Positions 1-9,508 of a stretch of DNA of 64,000 bases are shown piece by piece. Location: contig JANCIK010000007.1 in NCBI GenBank assembly GCA_028532985.1, positions 2,604,001 to 2,668,000 of the forward strand. Direction: 5' to 3'. How positions within the stretch are numbered: position 1 is the first letter of the stretch; every line of letters begins with the position of its first letter. The translations under genes were made by a program, and so were the position numbers. Source of the DNA: Stropharia rugosoannulata. Lineage: Eukaryota > Basidiomycota > Agaricomycetes > Agaricales > Strophariaceae. The notes beneath the pieces are model-generated. The model had not been told where the DNA came from and ran no database searches. It worked only from the letters and a program-made list of their open reading frames with translations.

Positions 1-40
1 GCTACGTGACTGTAAGCGAGATGCGTGGCCAACACGAATA

Positions 41-111
41 TATGGGAAGGTAACTGCACATTTATTCCCACGGCGCGCGACTTATTGATGGCACCGCCGC
101 GCGCGACTCAA
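41..111 (+). repeat. Left terminal inverted repeat (71 bp)
   Basis: Exact reverse complement of 774-844. It contains two GC-rich CGCGCGAC boxes spaced about 25 bp apart that could serve as transposase sites. Confidence 0.9.
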
Positions 112-773
112 AGTGACGGGACAGTGCTTGTTTCACTATATCCTGGGTGTTTAGAGTAGAAATAAAGTATATGTAGGTATTTGTATTGTATTAATAGTAA
201 ATATCACTGGAGTTTATGGTTATCAATCCCCTTGAGAGGCATACAAGGCGAGTTTTTCCTGCTTTTTTGTACTTACAACTGCACTAAGCCGTCCAATATC
301 ACTCATTAATGACAGCATTTGAGTACACAACGAAGCTATATATCTTCTCCTTTTTGCTCAAATACTTTCAATTCAATCCATGGGGACTTAGGCACATATT
401 CCTGTCAAATTTCAGTAGTAGTTTCCTTCTAAAACATAAATGTAGTTCCCCATATTACGGTAGAATCTGTGTATTCATACTGTATGTACCACACATATAC
501 TGTTATTATTCATAAAGAGACATACAATGGTGCATTTGAAAATGACCACTTGGTTTGAGTCGCGCGCGGCAGTCCTTCAGAGAGTCGCGCGCGGCGGGCA
601 TGTCGTGGGAATATTTCGGCAAATTCCATCATATGTACAAAATGTCATTAAACCAACATTAAACTACAATCAACTCTACTTTATGACACAATATAATATG
701 CAGAGTACATGATGAGCAGTAAATATAGACTCCTCTGGGAGGGAGCAGTCAAAATAATATTCTGCCGAACCCG

Positions 774-844
774 TTGAGTCGCGCGCGGCGGTGCCATCAA
801 TAAGTCGCGCGCCGTGGGAATAAATGTGCAGTTACCTTCCCATA
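774..844 (-). repeat. Right terminal inverted repeat (71 bp)
   Basis: Exact reverse complement of 41-111. It is followed directly by CGAATA, the same six bases that precede the left repeat. Confidence 0.9.
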
Positions 845-1397
845 CGAATATCTCTAGGTTGCGTACGCGTGAACCAGGACCAAGGCGTGATAATTGAGTA
901 TTTATCCTTTGTGTTACTGTAAGCCAATCTCGACTTACTTCACAGGTTTGTGCGTGGCTCCGTGTTGTAGCGCTCGATAAGTAAGGTTTATTTTGTTTGC
1001 TATTGAGCATTGACTTACTTTGTATACGCAGTCCATGCGCATCTGACATTCGCACTCAAACCGATTCTGAATCGGATCTGGGGCACATAAATCACGGGCC
1101 ACTGTACAATGTGCAAAGGTATCAAAGACAAAACGATACGCGCTGTCAGGTTGTGGTCATCCGTACCTTATGCAAGCGATACAGCACAATCCAGGGACCT
1201 CCATGTATGGCAATGCCGCTTGTACTCTAGGGCCCTAGTATTAATATTGTAAGCCCGGCCCCCGTGCTTACCACAACAACTACCTTATTTAGACATTCCC
1301 CACAACTGCGACGCGACGCGACGCATCGAGATCACACAACTGTACAGTACCTACAGATTACATAACATAGTAGACGAGTATAAGAAGAATTGGAGCA

Positions 1398-1493
1398 CCT
1401 GGTATTCGGCATGCACATCCCGAATAACCAGGTGAGTAGACTACGTAGTATACAAGAAGATGTAACTAAAGATGCACATCCCGAATAACCAGG
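1398..1493. repeat. Imperfect hairpin plus direct repeat
   Basis: 1398-1409 (CCTGGTATTCGG) pairs with 1420-1432 (CCGAATAACCAGG) with a one-base bulge. The right arm with its loop (ATGCACATCCCG...CCAGG) is repeated at 1472-1493. The first copy is followed by GTGAGT, which resembles a splice donor. Confidence 0.7.
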
Positions 1494-1704
1494 ATTTGGT
1501 CCCTTCGCTCAGTGTGCAAACCTCGACCTTATTTCCAGTGAGGCTGCCTCTCTCGGCAGCCTTTCAAATATCAACAGCACTGGCACCCTCCGCCATGCAC
1601 TGCACGCCCCGCCATCGTTTGCGGTACCCGTATAGCTCGAGTACAGATCACATTAACACCCACGGACGCAAGAAAAACCGCTTCAGGAAGATATCTGCCA
1701 CACA

Positions 1705-1775
1705 TACCAGATGCTTGCTGAATCTGTGTGCACCGCCGTCTCACGTGTCCCAGACCACTGCCACTCCCAGCCCAT
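1705..1775 (+). repeat. Dispersed degenerate repeat, copy 1
   Basis: Shares the block CACCGCCGTCTCACGTGTCC and the following CCCAG/CCAC-rich stretch with copies near 10.9, 18.0, 21.3 and 25.7 kb. Confidence 0.5.
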
Positions 1776-1944
1776 CGTTGTGACTGTACGATACCTGTAC
1801 AAGAAGAAGACAGTGGCATTGGAGGCGTGGAAGACCCATCCAATAAAGAGAGTCACATTATTCTAATACCACCAGCCTATGCTGAAATCTAACTAGAACG
1901 TTGTTTCATGTATATGCATGCTCTGCATTACTCTACACTACCAT

Positions 1945-2839
1945 TGATGTGCTGACCACGCGCCGGCCGTGCCAAACACAAAAGAGTGTAAGATAGGTGC
2001 GCGGGGAAATCACGGGTGTGCAAGCGGTTCTGGTAGGCTCCGATCACGCCTGGTAAGTACAGTAAATGTGTGTTGTATTTTGTGGGTATGTAAAATGGTA
2101 TGGTATCTGTTGCTGGATCTTCAAGACGAGGTACGGCGACGAGGGCGAACGATGGCGGCGAAACGATATAGTGAGCACGGCGCTCCGGTATACGAGTGAG
2201 CACGATGCTCCAGGACTTGAGACGACGAGGGGGAGAATCACTTCTTATTTTTATGGGGGGAGTACATACATGCTTTTATACTGGATGTAAATATAGGTAG
2301 TAATGAGGGAGTAGTAAGGAAATTTTAGTAGAATGAATATGAGAGAATGCCATAGAAAATATTACGAAGCAGGGGCAGTAAAATGAAGCTTAGAAATATG
2401 AGATGAAAAGAGGAGTGGTGGTTGTAATGGAACTTTGTAAGGAAAGGGGCGGTAAATGTGTAGTAAAATGTAATTAAAATATGTAAAACGGAGTGTACAT
2501 GCCTAAAGATGATCGGAACATACCCCTTTAGTGGAGTGGGGCTGGGGGACACACAGAGCGGCCGCATTTTGTTGTATAAGTGCGTGTCCGCGGAGCGTGG
2601 GAGTTTTCCTGTTGTTGGTGCCGATGCTGTTTTTGTGGTGTTACCGTTGCGTTTTGCTGACTAGTGCTGCCGTAAGCCGATGTCGGACGGTGCGGCGGTG
2701 CTCGGAAATGGCGTGGAATGGAGAGTGGTATGGAGGAGGCCATAGGAATTTCTATATTCCGTGTGCGATGGTGCGGCATGTGTCGTGGGAATTATCCGTG
2801 TGAACATTTACAGAGGCTAGCGTGTGCGCGTGCGCATCA
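1945..2839 (-). repeat. 3' LTR of the Ty3/gypsy element
   Basis: Direct repeat of 9509-10403 at a constant offset of 7564, with TGATG and CATCA ends. Every line I compared between the two copies was identical. Confidence 0.95.
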
Positions 2840-2856
2840 TCTCCCGGGGACTGAAA
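2840..2856 (-). promoter_or_regulatory. Candidate polypurine tract region next to the 3' LTR
   Basis: On the minus strand the bases before the 3' LTR read TTTCAGTCCCCGGGAGA. Only GGGAGA is purine, so this is a weak tract. The same 16 bases (CTCCCGGGGACTGAAA on the plus strand) recur at 3165-3180, just after the pol stop codon. Confidence 0.35.
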
Positions 2857-3214
2857 ATGTGACTGTCCTCAGTCACTGCGGCTATGTGTGGCGGCTGCGA
2901 AACAATGTGAGAATTTTGTTGGTGTAGGGAATATAAATGGGACAGATGTCGAAGATCTGGATTTGAGATTAAAAGGTGAGCAATTACTGGTGAATTATGA
3001 AAGATGGGAAGCAGGTGAGAGAGTACCGCTCAGAAATCATCATAGAGGTACCCGCAATGTGCGCAACGTGCCAGAGCTGGTGCGACTTGTAAAGTAGAAA
3101 ATATAATTTGTGGGGAAACAATTAAATGTTTAAGTATATAAGCTGAGGTTGTGACAGCAAAAGGCTCCCGGGGACTGAAATAATTATGGTGGTTACTTGA
3201 GCTCGTCGTGGGCG

Positions 3215-6200
3215 TTATTTGTTGGTGTCTTCATCGAGTTCGTCATCCGGGTCAGGTGAGGTAGTAGCCTCAAGCTCTCGTAGGCGCTCCATGGTGACGT
3301 CAAGAAGGTCTTCCAGAGGGGGCAGAGGAATACTTTGTCGTGCGAAGTATGGGATGACACGGAAGGCTGCAATGGGGCGGTGGAAGAGGGATCCGTCAAG
3401 GTCGCAGATAATGCATGCTCCACCGCGGTTTTTCGAAATAAAAACAAACGGGCCTAGATACCGTGGTCGCATTTTACGGCTGAGTGATTTTTCAATTGCA
3501 GTGTTGCGCACAAGCACGAGGTCACCGGTACTAAAGGAATATTGCTTGATTGTGTTGGCGTGGTCAGCCTCAAAACGACTGGCGGCTTTGACACGGGCTG
3601 CGTAGACCTTGTCATGTAATTTAGCTAGGTCTTCTCGACGTTTCTGGAGGGCTATTGCACGACGGGAAATAAGATCTGTCGTGGATAAAATGGAGTTGGG
3701 AGGCGGAAGAAGGTAATTGGCTTCTATAATATCGAAGGGGAGAAGGGGATGTGTTCCCGTTACTGCGAAGTATGGTGAACAGCCCATACGTCGGCGTACT
3801 GTGACGCGGTCTGCCCAGAAAATCGAATAGGCAACTTGAGACCATTTAGATTCGTCGCCTTCACACGCCTTGAAGAGTCCTTCACGTACGTCGTAATGTG
3901 AAACTTCGACCATGCCGTTGGCGCGTGAGTTATAGCCAGATATCCGGATGTGATTGATGTGGTAACGCTTGGATAAATATTCCAGCGCCTTAACGAAGGG
4001 GGTGCCGTTGTCTGTAACGATTTCAACTACTGTGCCCCACCTGTAAATAAAATCACGTAAAATCCATTCACCAATTGCTTTGCCAGTCTCGCGTCGAAGC
4101 ATGCAGAATTCTGGGTAAAAGGTGAGCGAGCAGCGGCCTTGGACGAGATACTTGAAGCCTCCGGACTTGGGTAGATGCATAGTGTCGACATAGATTTTTG
4201 CGAACAGTGGGGCGGGTGTGGCGACTGTAGGAGGGATGAGAACAGCTTGTGTCTTTCTTATTTGACATAAATAGCACGTTTTGAGGTACCATGCGATGTC
4301 GTTGGCCATGTGGGGCCACCAGTAGCGTTCCATAAGGTGCGCACGTGTTGCATAATAGCCTCGGTGTCCAAGATTGTCATGTGCAGTGTATATGAGGAAG
4401 AGGCGTCGATCTGGGGATATTACAAGCTTGTGGGCGCCGTGAGAGTCTTTGCGCCATAGCCTGTCATTGTAAATGAAGAATTCGACGCAGTAGCGTAGGA
4501 AGGTGTTGAATTCCGAGTCTGACATACCCAGGGGACGCTCAAGCGTCTCGTGCCACTGCTGGACTTGTGTAATGCGTTCATCTGCCTTCACAGAGGCCGG
4601 GGAGCGTGGGATGGTGACTATTTCCGTATCAGAGTCGTCCTGGTTCGAGTTCTTGACGGAAGTTGGTGTGGGAGGGCTGGAATTGTCAGTAGAGTTAAGC
4701 AGCATTAATATGGGCGGTTGTGCGATTATGGAGCGAGAGGGGGAGTTGATTAAATGCATAAAGCCGTGCACCTGATCGACCCAATCATCAAAGTCGTCTT
4801 CAGGTTCTGGCTCGTCTCCTGGCTGTGGTTTACGTCGTGAAAGGCCGTCTGGTCCGTGAAACGCGCCGGGTACGTGTACGAGGTCGAAGTGGAAGGTAAG
4901 AATCGCAATAATCCATCTGTTTATGCTAGCTGATGGCGCGATATCGGGGTTTGCAAGCATTCCCTTGATGTATTTAGCATCTACTTCAACAATTAAGTTG
5001 CGCACCCCTAATATATATATCTTGAGGGCGCGCATGGCGCGGTAGAGTCCGTATAATTCAAGCTTTGGCTGTGAGAAGCGTGCCTCGCGCTCGTTGAGGG
5101 TAATCGAGCCAAACCGAGCAAAATATCGAAGTTTGTTATTACTGGGGTCGCACTGACTGAGGATGTGTCCAATGGCGATGTATGAGGTGTCTACAGAAAG
5201 AATAACAGGAGATGGGGATGTATAATCGATGGGGCGGAGTGCTGGTGATGATAATAACGCTTTCTTGAGGTCCTCCTGTGCAGCGCGCTGGTCTGGACCC
5301 CATTCAAATGGGTGGTCTTTCCGGAGTAGTTTGTTGAGGTGGTGTGCACGATGTGCGAAGTTCTTGATGAATAACCTACAAACTCCCATGGTTCCGAGGA
5401 ATGATCGTACATCTGATAGGTCCTTGCAGTCTCCCCAATTCGAAATGGCTGCTACACGTGTGATATCCGGTAAGCGTCCGTCATAAGTACAACGGTGACC
5501 TAAAACAATAATTTCTGATGCGCAGAGAATAGACTTCAAACCAGAGAAGGTCCCTCCGCAGTATTTCATGCGCTGCACAACGCGATTGAGCCCTTGGAAG
5601 TGCTCCCATACGAAGCGCCTAATTCCTGGATTTTCTGGAATTGTTTCGAAGGTGCCATTATCGAGAATATAACGTGATGTGGGGCCACGGATGGGCACGT
5701 CGTCAATATATGGGATGGTAACTGTTGGGATTTCTGGACGTAAAATACAGGTAACATCGTCGTGAAAGATGGGGACTGAGTTTGTCCAACCCATAGGAAG
5801 TTTCGTGAGTCGGAGCGCACCAAATGGGGTCTGGAACGTTGTGAGGTCTCGCGATGACTCTGCTATGGCACGTTCATCATAACCAACATATAAGTCAAGT
5901 ATTCCTCCGCATGCTCGGGCGGCGAAGTGTTCTGCAACCTGCTCTGTCGAGGGGGGAACACCTGAGTGCTGAATAGAGACTGCATTTAGTGGCTCCAGGG
6001 ACTGTACGATCCGTAGAGAGGTGCCGTCCTTTTTGACTACACAGAACCAGCGTGACCGATATGAAGAATTGGATGGCTCAAAGACTCCGGCGTCCATTTT
6101 GCGTTTAATTAGCTTGCAGACTTCGTCATAGATGCCTGGGGGAATGCGCATATTTCCCATAACCCAAGGTGTATGTGGAACTGTGGCAATCTCAACTGGA

Positions 6201-7012
6201 GGGAAGAAGTCTTCACGAAAATGTCCGCGCTCGCTGTCGTCCCATGCGAAAGCATCCTGGTGTAGGGTCATAAAATGGTGCATGAGGGCGCGCTCTTTTG
6301 GCCAGAGAAATGTGCCAGAGTGCTGCTTGTCGATGATATCATGGCGTTCAGATGTATAGCGGCCAGTAGGTTGGAAAGGTGGTGGTTGGGTGCTGAGAGT
6401 GGGCATGTTCTCGAGGGGGTCGCCCTGTATATTGCGTACTATGCGGAATTGTTCTGGGCTGCTTGTCTTGACAGGTCGGGTCTTCTTAGCTACTGGCTTG
6501 TACTTCTTCTTCGCAAATGTCGAAGCAATTTTGTTGTTGATTACTTGAGCATATAAATGTCGAGAGATGGTGGCAGGGCGAGATGAGAATAGTGTCTGGG
6601 TGTCGAGAGTCGATTTAATTAAACTGTGGGTCAGATTGGGAGGTTTGCGCGATGTGGTGGATACCAAAGGTCGATAAAAGAGGGATGATATAAATTGGGA
6701 ATTTAATTTGAGATGGGGTGGAAGGGGAATAGAGTCTGGATCACATGCTGAGAGATATGAGTATGATAATTGAGACGAGGATTCTACGCGTTGATATGCA
6801 TTTATATGAGGGAGTCCTTGTGCATCGAGGTGTATACAAAGCGCTAGGAGCTCGCCATCATCGCCTAGATCCTCTATCCTCGAAAAACCTCCACACGAGA
6901 CTTGGTAATGCGCGGCTGGCCTCGTGGATGCGTAGGTATGGTGGCTGAGCGTCCTGAGTTTGGGTCCATAATTGTTATAGTTGTATCTTCGTTGGGGTAT
7001 GTCCGGACTATG
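3215..7012 (-). CDS. pol: Pol polyprotein: reverse transcriptase, RNase H, integrase
   Basis: Makes and integrates the element's cDNA. The frame is open from 7012 down to the stop at 3215 and overlaps the end of gag (6874-7012) in the -1 frame. The upstream part has no ATG: the segment beginning at 6667 starts with TTG, so expression by -1 frameshifting from gag is likely. Numbering from 6667, the reverse transcriptase lies around residues 185-330 with the YIDD catalytic box at 320-323. RNase H follows near 490, with an SVDTS aspartate. The integrase has an HHCC zinc finger, then catalytic aspartates in YVDTMH and TDNGTPF and a glutamate in NGMVEVSHYD. A GPY/F-like RYLGPFVF lies near the end. 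All key residues seem present. Confidence 0.93.
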   Translation of the reverse strand, partial: HSPDIPQRRYNYNNYGPKLRTLSHHTYASTRPAAHYQVSCGGFSRIEDLGDDGELLALCIHLDAQGLPHINAYQRVESSSQLSYSYLSACDPDSIPLPPHLKLNSQFISSLFYRPLVSTTSRKPPNLTHSLIKSTLDTQTLFSSRPATISRHLYAQVINNKIASTFAKKKYKPVAKKTRPVKTSSPEQFRIVRNIQGDPLENMPTLSTQPPPFQPTGRYTSERHDIIDKQHSGTFLWPKERALMHHFMTLHQDAFAWDDSERGHFREDFFPPVEIATVPHTPWVMGNMRIPPGIYDEVCKLIKRKMDAGVFEPSNSSYRSRWFCVVKKDGTSLRIVQSLEPLNAVSIQHSGVPPSTEQVAEHFAARACGGILDLYVGYDERAIAESSRDLTTFQTPFGALRLTKLPMGWTNSVPIFHDDVTCILRPEIPTVTIPYIDDVPIRGPTSRYILDNGTFETIPENPGIRRFVWEHFQGLNRVVQRMKYCGGTFSGLKSILCASEIIVLGHRCTYDGRLPDITRVAAISNWGDCKDLSDVRSFLGTMGVCRLFIKNFAHRAHHLNKLLRKDHPFEWGPDQRAAQEDLKKALLSSPALRPIDYTSPSPVILSVDTSYIAIGHILSQCDPSNNKLRYFARFGSITLNEREARFSQPKLELYGLYRAMRALKIYILGVRNLIVEVDAKYIKGMLANPDIAPSASINRWIIAILTFHFDLVHVPGAFHGPDGLSRRKPQPGDEPEPEDDFDDWVDQVHGFMHLINSPSRSIIAQPPILMLLNSTDNSSPPTPTSVKNSNQDDSDTEIVTIPRSPASVKADERITQVQQWHETLERPLGMSDSEFNTFLRYCVEFFIYNDRLWRKDSHGAHKLVISPDRRLFLIYTAHDNLGHRGYYATRAHLMERYWWPHMANDIAWYLKTCYLCQIRKTQAVLIPPTVATPAPLFAKIYVDTMHLPKSGGFKYLVQGRCSLTFYPEFCMLRRETGKAIGEWILRDFIYRWGTVVEIVTDNGTPFVKALEYLSKRYHINHIRISGYNSRANGMVEVSHYDVREGLFKACEGDESKWSQVAYSIFWADRVTVRRRMGCSPYFAVTGTHPLLPFDIIEANYLLPPPNSILSTTDLISRRAIALQKRREDLAKLHDKVYAARVKAASRFEADHANTIKQYSFSTGDLVLVRNTAIEKSLSRKMRPRYLGPFVFISKNRGGACIICDLDGSLFHRPIAAFRVIPYFARQSIPLPPLEDLLDVTMERLRELEATTSPDPDDELDEDTNK

Positions 7013-9153
7013 CTAGAGGTCAGTGTATCGAAAGGACGTCCCAATAAAATGTCGTATGCCGGTGCACGGATGATGTGGACTTGTAAATAGACTGTAATGT
7101 CGTTAAATCGAAAGGGAACGTTCCGAGCAAGGCCTAGTGACGCGTTGACAGTACCATTGGCTGACTGCATGTGCAGGATGACATTTGGGTCGTAAGAAAT
7201 CCCTAGGTCATGGCATACACCTTCGGACATGGCAATTATTTGCGAGCCTTGGTCTAGTACACATTCGACGTGCTGATTATTATCCACTAGCGGAAAGACG
7301 GATCGGAGGGATGATGACTCTGGTGCAACCTTGAGTGTCACTGAATCAATGTCTGGTGCTTGCCCGGGGCGGAGTGAGCGATAATATTCATCGTACTCAT
7401 CCGGTACAACATATGCGCCAGGCGGGGGACTACGATGCTGACTGTTTGGTATAGCAAATGTTGACGCGGCTGGAAAAGGTGTGGGCTCGTAGTTATTGCC
7501 CTCCTCTTGTATATATGCAAGCTGTGTTGCGTTGGGGTCCTTGAAGAGTCTCTTAGCGCTTGTGGCTTCGCGAACACGGTTTCGTACATCCGGGGAGATA
7601 GACAAAATGTCGCCTATCGTTGTGTCAAGAATGGGTGTGCTCAGGAGTCGGTCAAAGACCTTGTCAGTCGTCGCCGGGTTATGAATTGGTGCCATGGTCT
7701 TGTATGCAGGTTCCTGCCTCCTTGGTGCGTCAGGAACTGCAGTAGGCGCGCCTACATTGCGCATGTGCGGCGGAGCATAGCTGGCATCTGGTACAGTACG
7801 GTAGGGATGCTCTGGCGTGGTATTACGAGGTGCGGGATTGGCTTGCGGCGTTGTCGACCTGGTTGGGGAAGTGGGCATAGCTTGGGGTGCTGGTGGAGCT
7901 TCCTGAGGGATATTGGTTGGTGCTGAGTCGTGTTCGTCAACTTTGGCACCTGCGCGTGCCTTCTGTGCGCGTGTCTTGACCATGGGTGAGTAGTTAGGGT
8001 CCTTGCGTAATTTTAGATTAAATATTTCCGCTTCTAGAGATGCAATCCGCTCTGCATCTGTTAGCTGATAGGACATGTGCGAGTATTGACTATTGTTGGT
8101 ATGAGAGACGTCGTAGAGCATCGAAGATATTCCCTGCTGGTTGGGATTGCGCTTGTGCCATTCATCAAGCCGATCTTTGAGGTAGGTGCCTGGAATCTCC
8201 CTAGGTACGAATGCTCCAGATGGTAGGACAATTTTACCGTCCTTGGTACTGCGCTTGCACTTTCCGGCACGGATATATTCGTCTACAATGCTGCACTCAC
8301 GTATAAAGTGATCCTGACCGCAAAACGCGCAGCCAGAAGGCCGTGAAGCATTGCTGGGGGTTCCTGAGGGACGAGAACGATTGTTGGGTCCGTTATTGAT
8401 AGCCTCGATGATTGTCTTCGAAAACTCCGAGAGTATGTTGCCAAGTTGCTCAACCTTCACTGCTCCTGAGTCCACCGGAGCCGGTTGCGAATATCCCACA
8501 GGTAATGCGCCAGGGATCGCGACGAGAGAAGCAGGGGGTATAGTAGAGTAGTCACTGGGCATAATACCCGCAAGTACGAAGCGTGCAGCCTCGTATACCT
8601 GCTCCAACGTGTAGGGATTGTTGAGGCGATGGTCGGGGTGCTTAATGTGAAGCCGTCCGCGTATAGCTTCCCAAAGTGCGGCGGGAATGCCACGGATAAA
8701 TGCGTGGTACTGGTCGACGGTGCCGATGCGCTGCTTGTCCATGAGGTACTTAGAGATCGCTTGGAAGCGCAAGTGATACTCTGTGAGGTCAGACAGGGAC
8801 CTAATACCCAAGCGCTGACGTTCTCCGATAAGTAGGTCTAGATCCCGCATATCATAGCGGTTGTCTTCGTCCGTGTAACTGGACATCAACGCGTCCTTGA
8901 AGTCCTTGAAGGTACTGAGTGCATTGGAATACTCTGGGACCGCTTCCCATAAGTCTGCAAGGTCGCTACTGACGTAGCTAGTCGTGTATTGCTTCTTCTC
9001 GTCTTCATTTGTAATGTTGCAACGCTTAAATAAAAATTCTAGCTGAGTGAAAAATCGAGGGAGCTCGTTGGGATGGCGTGGATCGAAGGTAGGTGCGCCT
9101 CTGTCTCCACGGAGAGGCATGAGTGGATAATTAATTGCTGGGGCTGCTGACAT
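6874..9153 (-). CDS. gag: Gag-protease polyprotein (759 aa)
   Basis: Capsid precursor with the protease in the same frame, starting at the ATG at 9153. The N-terminal 200 residues look like a retrotransposon capsid (helical, ending in RFVLAGIMP). A zinc knuckle of form CX2CX3HX4C spans residues 275-287, one residue shorter in the middle than the classical CX2CX4HX4C. A proline-rich linker follows, then an aspartic protease with active site LDQGSQ near residue 634 and the flap-side motif ILLGRPF near 702. DQGS replaces the usual DSG/DTG. The frame ends TTT CGA GGA TAG, where pol overlaps in -1. The leader from the 5' LTR to the ATG is about 355 bases. Confidence 0.93.
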   Translation of the reverse strand: MSAAPAINYPLMPLRGDRGAPTFDPRHPNELPRFFTQLEFLFKRCNITNEDEKKQYTTSYVSSDLADLWEAVPEYSNALSTFKDFKDALMSSYTDEDNRYDMRDLDLLIGERQRLGIRSLSDLTEYHLRFQAISKYLMDKQRIGTVDQYHAFIRGIPAALWEAIRGRLHIKHPDHRLNNPYTLEQVYEAARFVLAGIMPSDYSTIPPASLVAIPGALPVGYSQPAPVDSGAVKVEQLGNILSEFSKTIIEAINNGPNNRSRPSGTPSNASRPSGCAFCGQDHFIRECSIVDEYIRAGKCKRSTKDGKIVLPSGAFVPREIPGTYLKDRLDEWHKRNPNQQGISSMLYDVSHTNNSQYSHMSYQLTDAERIASLEAEIFNLKLRKDPNYSPMVKTRAQKARAGAKVDEHDSAPTNIPQEAPPAPQAMPTSPTRSTTPQANPAPRNTTPEHPYRTVPDASYAPPHMRNVGAPTAVPDAPRRQEPAYKTMAPIHNPATTDKVFDRLLSTPILDTTIGDILSISPDVRNRVREATSAKRLFKDPNATQLAYIQEEGNNYEPTPFPAASTFAIPNSQHRSPPPGAYVVPDEYDEYYRSLRPGQAPDIDSVTLKVAPESSSLRSVFPLVDNNQHVECVLDQGSQIIAMSEGVCHDLGISYDPNVILHMQSANGTVNASLGLARNVPFRFNDITVYLQVHIIRAPAYDILLGRPFDTLTSSIVRTYPNEDTTITIMDPNSGRSATIPTHPRGQPRITKSRVEVFRG

Positions 9154-9488
9154 GTTTGTCGACGAAGGTAGAGGTGGTGGGCTTGGTTGTTGGTTTAAGG
9201 GATCCGGGGTAGGTGTTGTGGGCGTCGGAGGGTGCTGGGATGGTGATACGGGCCCTGAATATGGCGAGGGAAGTTCGTAGTCTGGTGATACTGGTGTGTA
9301 GCGAAGATTGGTTCTTGGGAGGTTATTATGTCGAGCTAAGTGGTCGGGTACTGAAATAAACAGGTCGAGGTCGTTTCCTAATTCCTGTTCGAGTGTCGGT
9401 GGCGATTGGAATATGTCAATGGTGAGTTCACGCTCTGTGCGACGGCGTAACCGGGGAGGCGTGATGGATGGCTGGAATTATTTAGAAC

Positions 9489-9506
9489 CCCTCGCGGTGG
9501 GCTCCA
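9489..9506 (-). promoter_or_regulatory. tRNA primer binding site
   Basis: Two bases inside the 5' LTR the minus strand reads TGGAGCCCACCGCG. Its complement ends in CCA, as a tRNA 3' end does, and the two-base spacer after the LTR is typical. I could not assign the tRNA species. Confidence 0.7.
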
Positions 9507-9508
9507 AA

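Larger units (their letters stand above)
41..844. mobile_element. Non-autonomous TIR DNA transposon (MITE-like), 804 bp
   Basis: The ends at 41-111 and 774-844 are perfect inverted repeats of 71 bp beginning TATGGGAAGG. The element is flanked by the direct repeat CGAATA (35-40 and 845-850), read as a 6-bp target-site duplication. No transposase-like reading frame is present; the interior is AT-rich. The motif GTCGCGCGC (or its complement) occurs six times: twice in each end and twice in an internal partial copy of the right end at about 555-616. Perfect ends imply recent movement. The superfamily is not assigned, because a 6-bp duplication does not match the commonest fungal superfamilies. 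Confidence 0.85.
845..1944. other. Non-coding stretch between two transposons
   Basis: No convincing gene. It contains the palindrome CTAGGGCCCTAG at 1227-1238, a hairpin/direct-repeat structure at 1398-1493 and one copy of a dispersed repeat near 1705-1775. Short open frames here overlap on both strands and show no family resemblance. Confidence 0.6.

Noticed and set aside
3219..3605. 128-codon plus-strand frame opposite pol
   Set aside because: Shadow of the integrase C-terminal coding region on the other strand.
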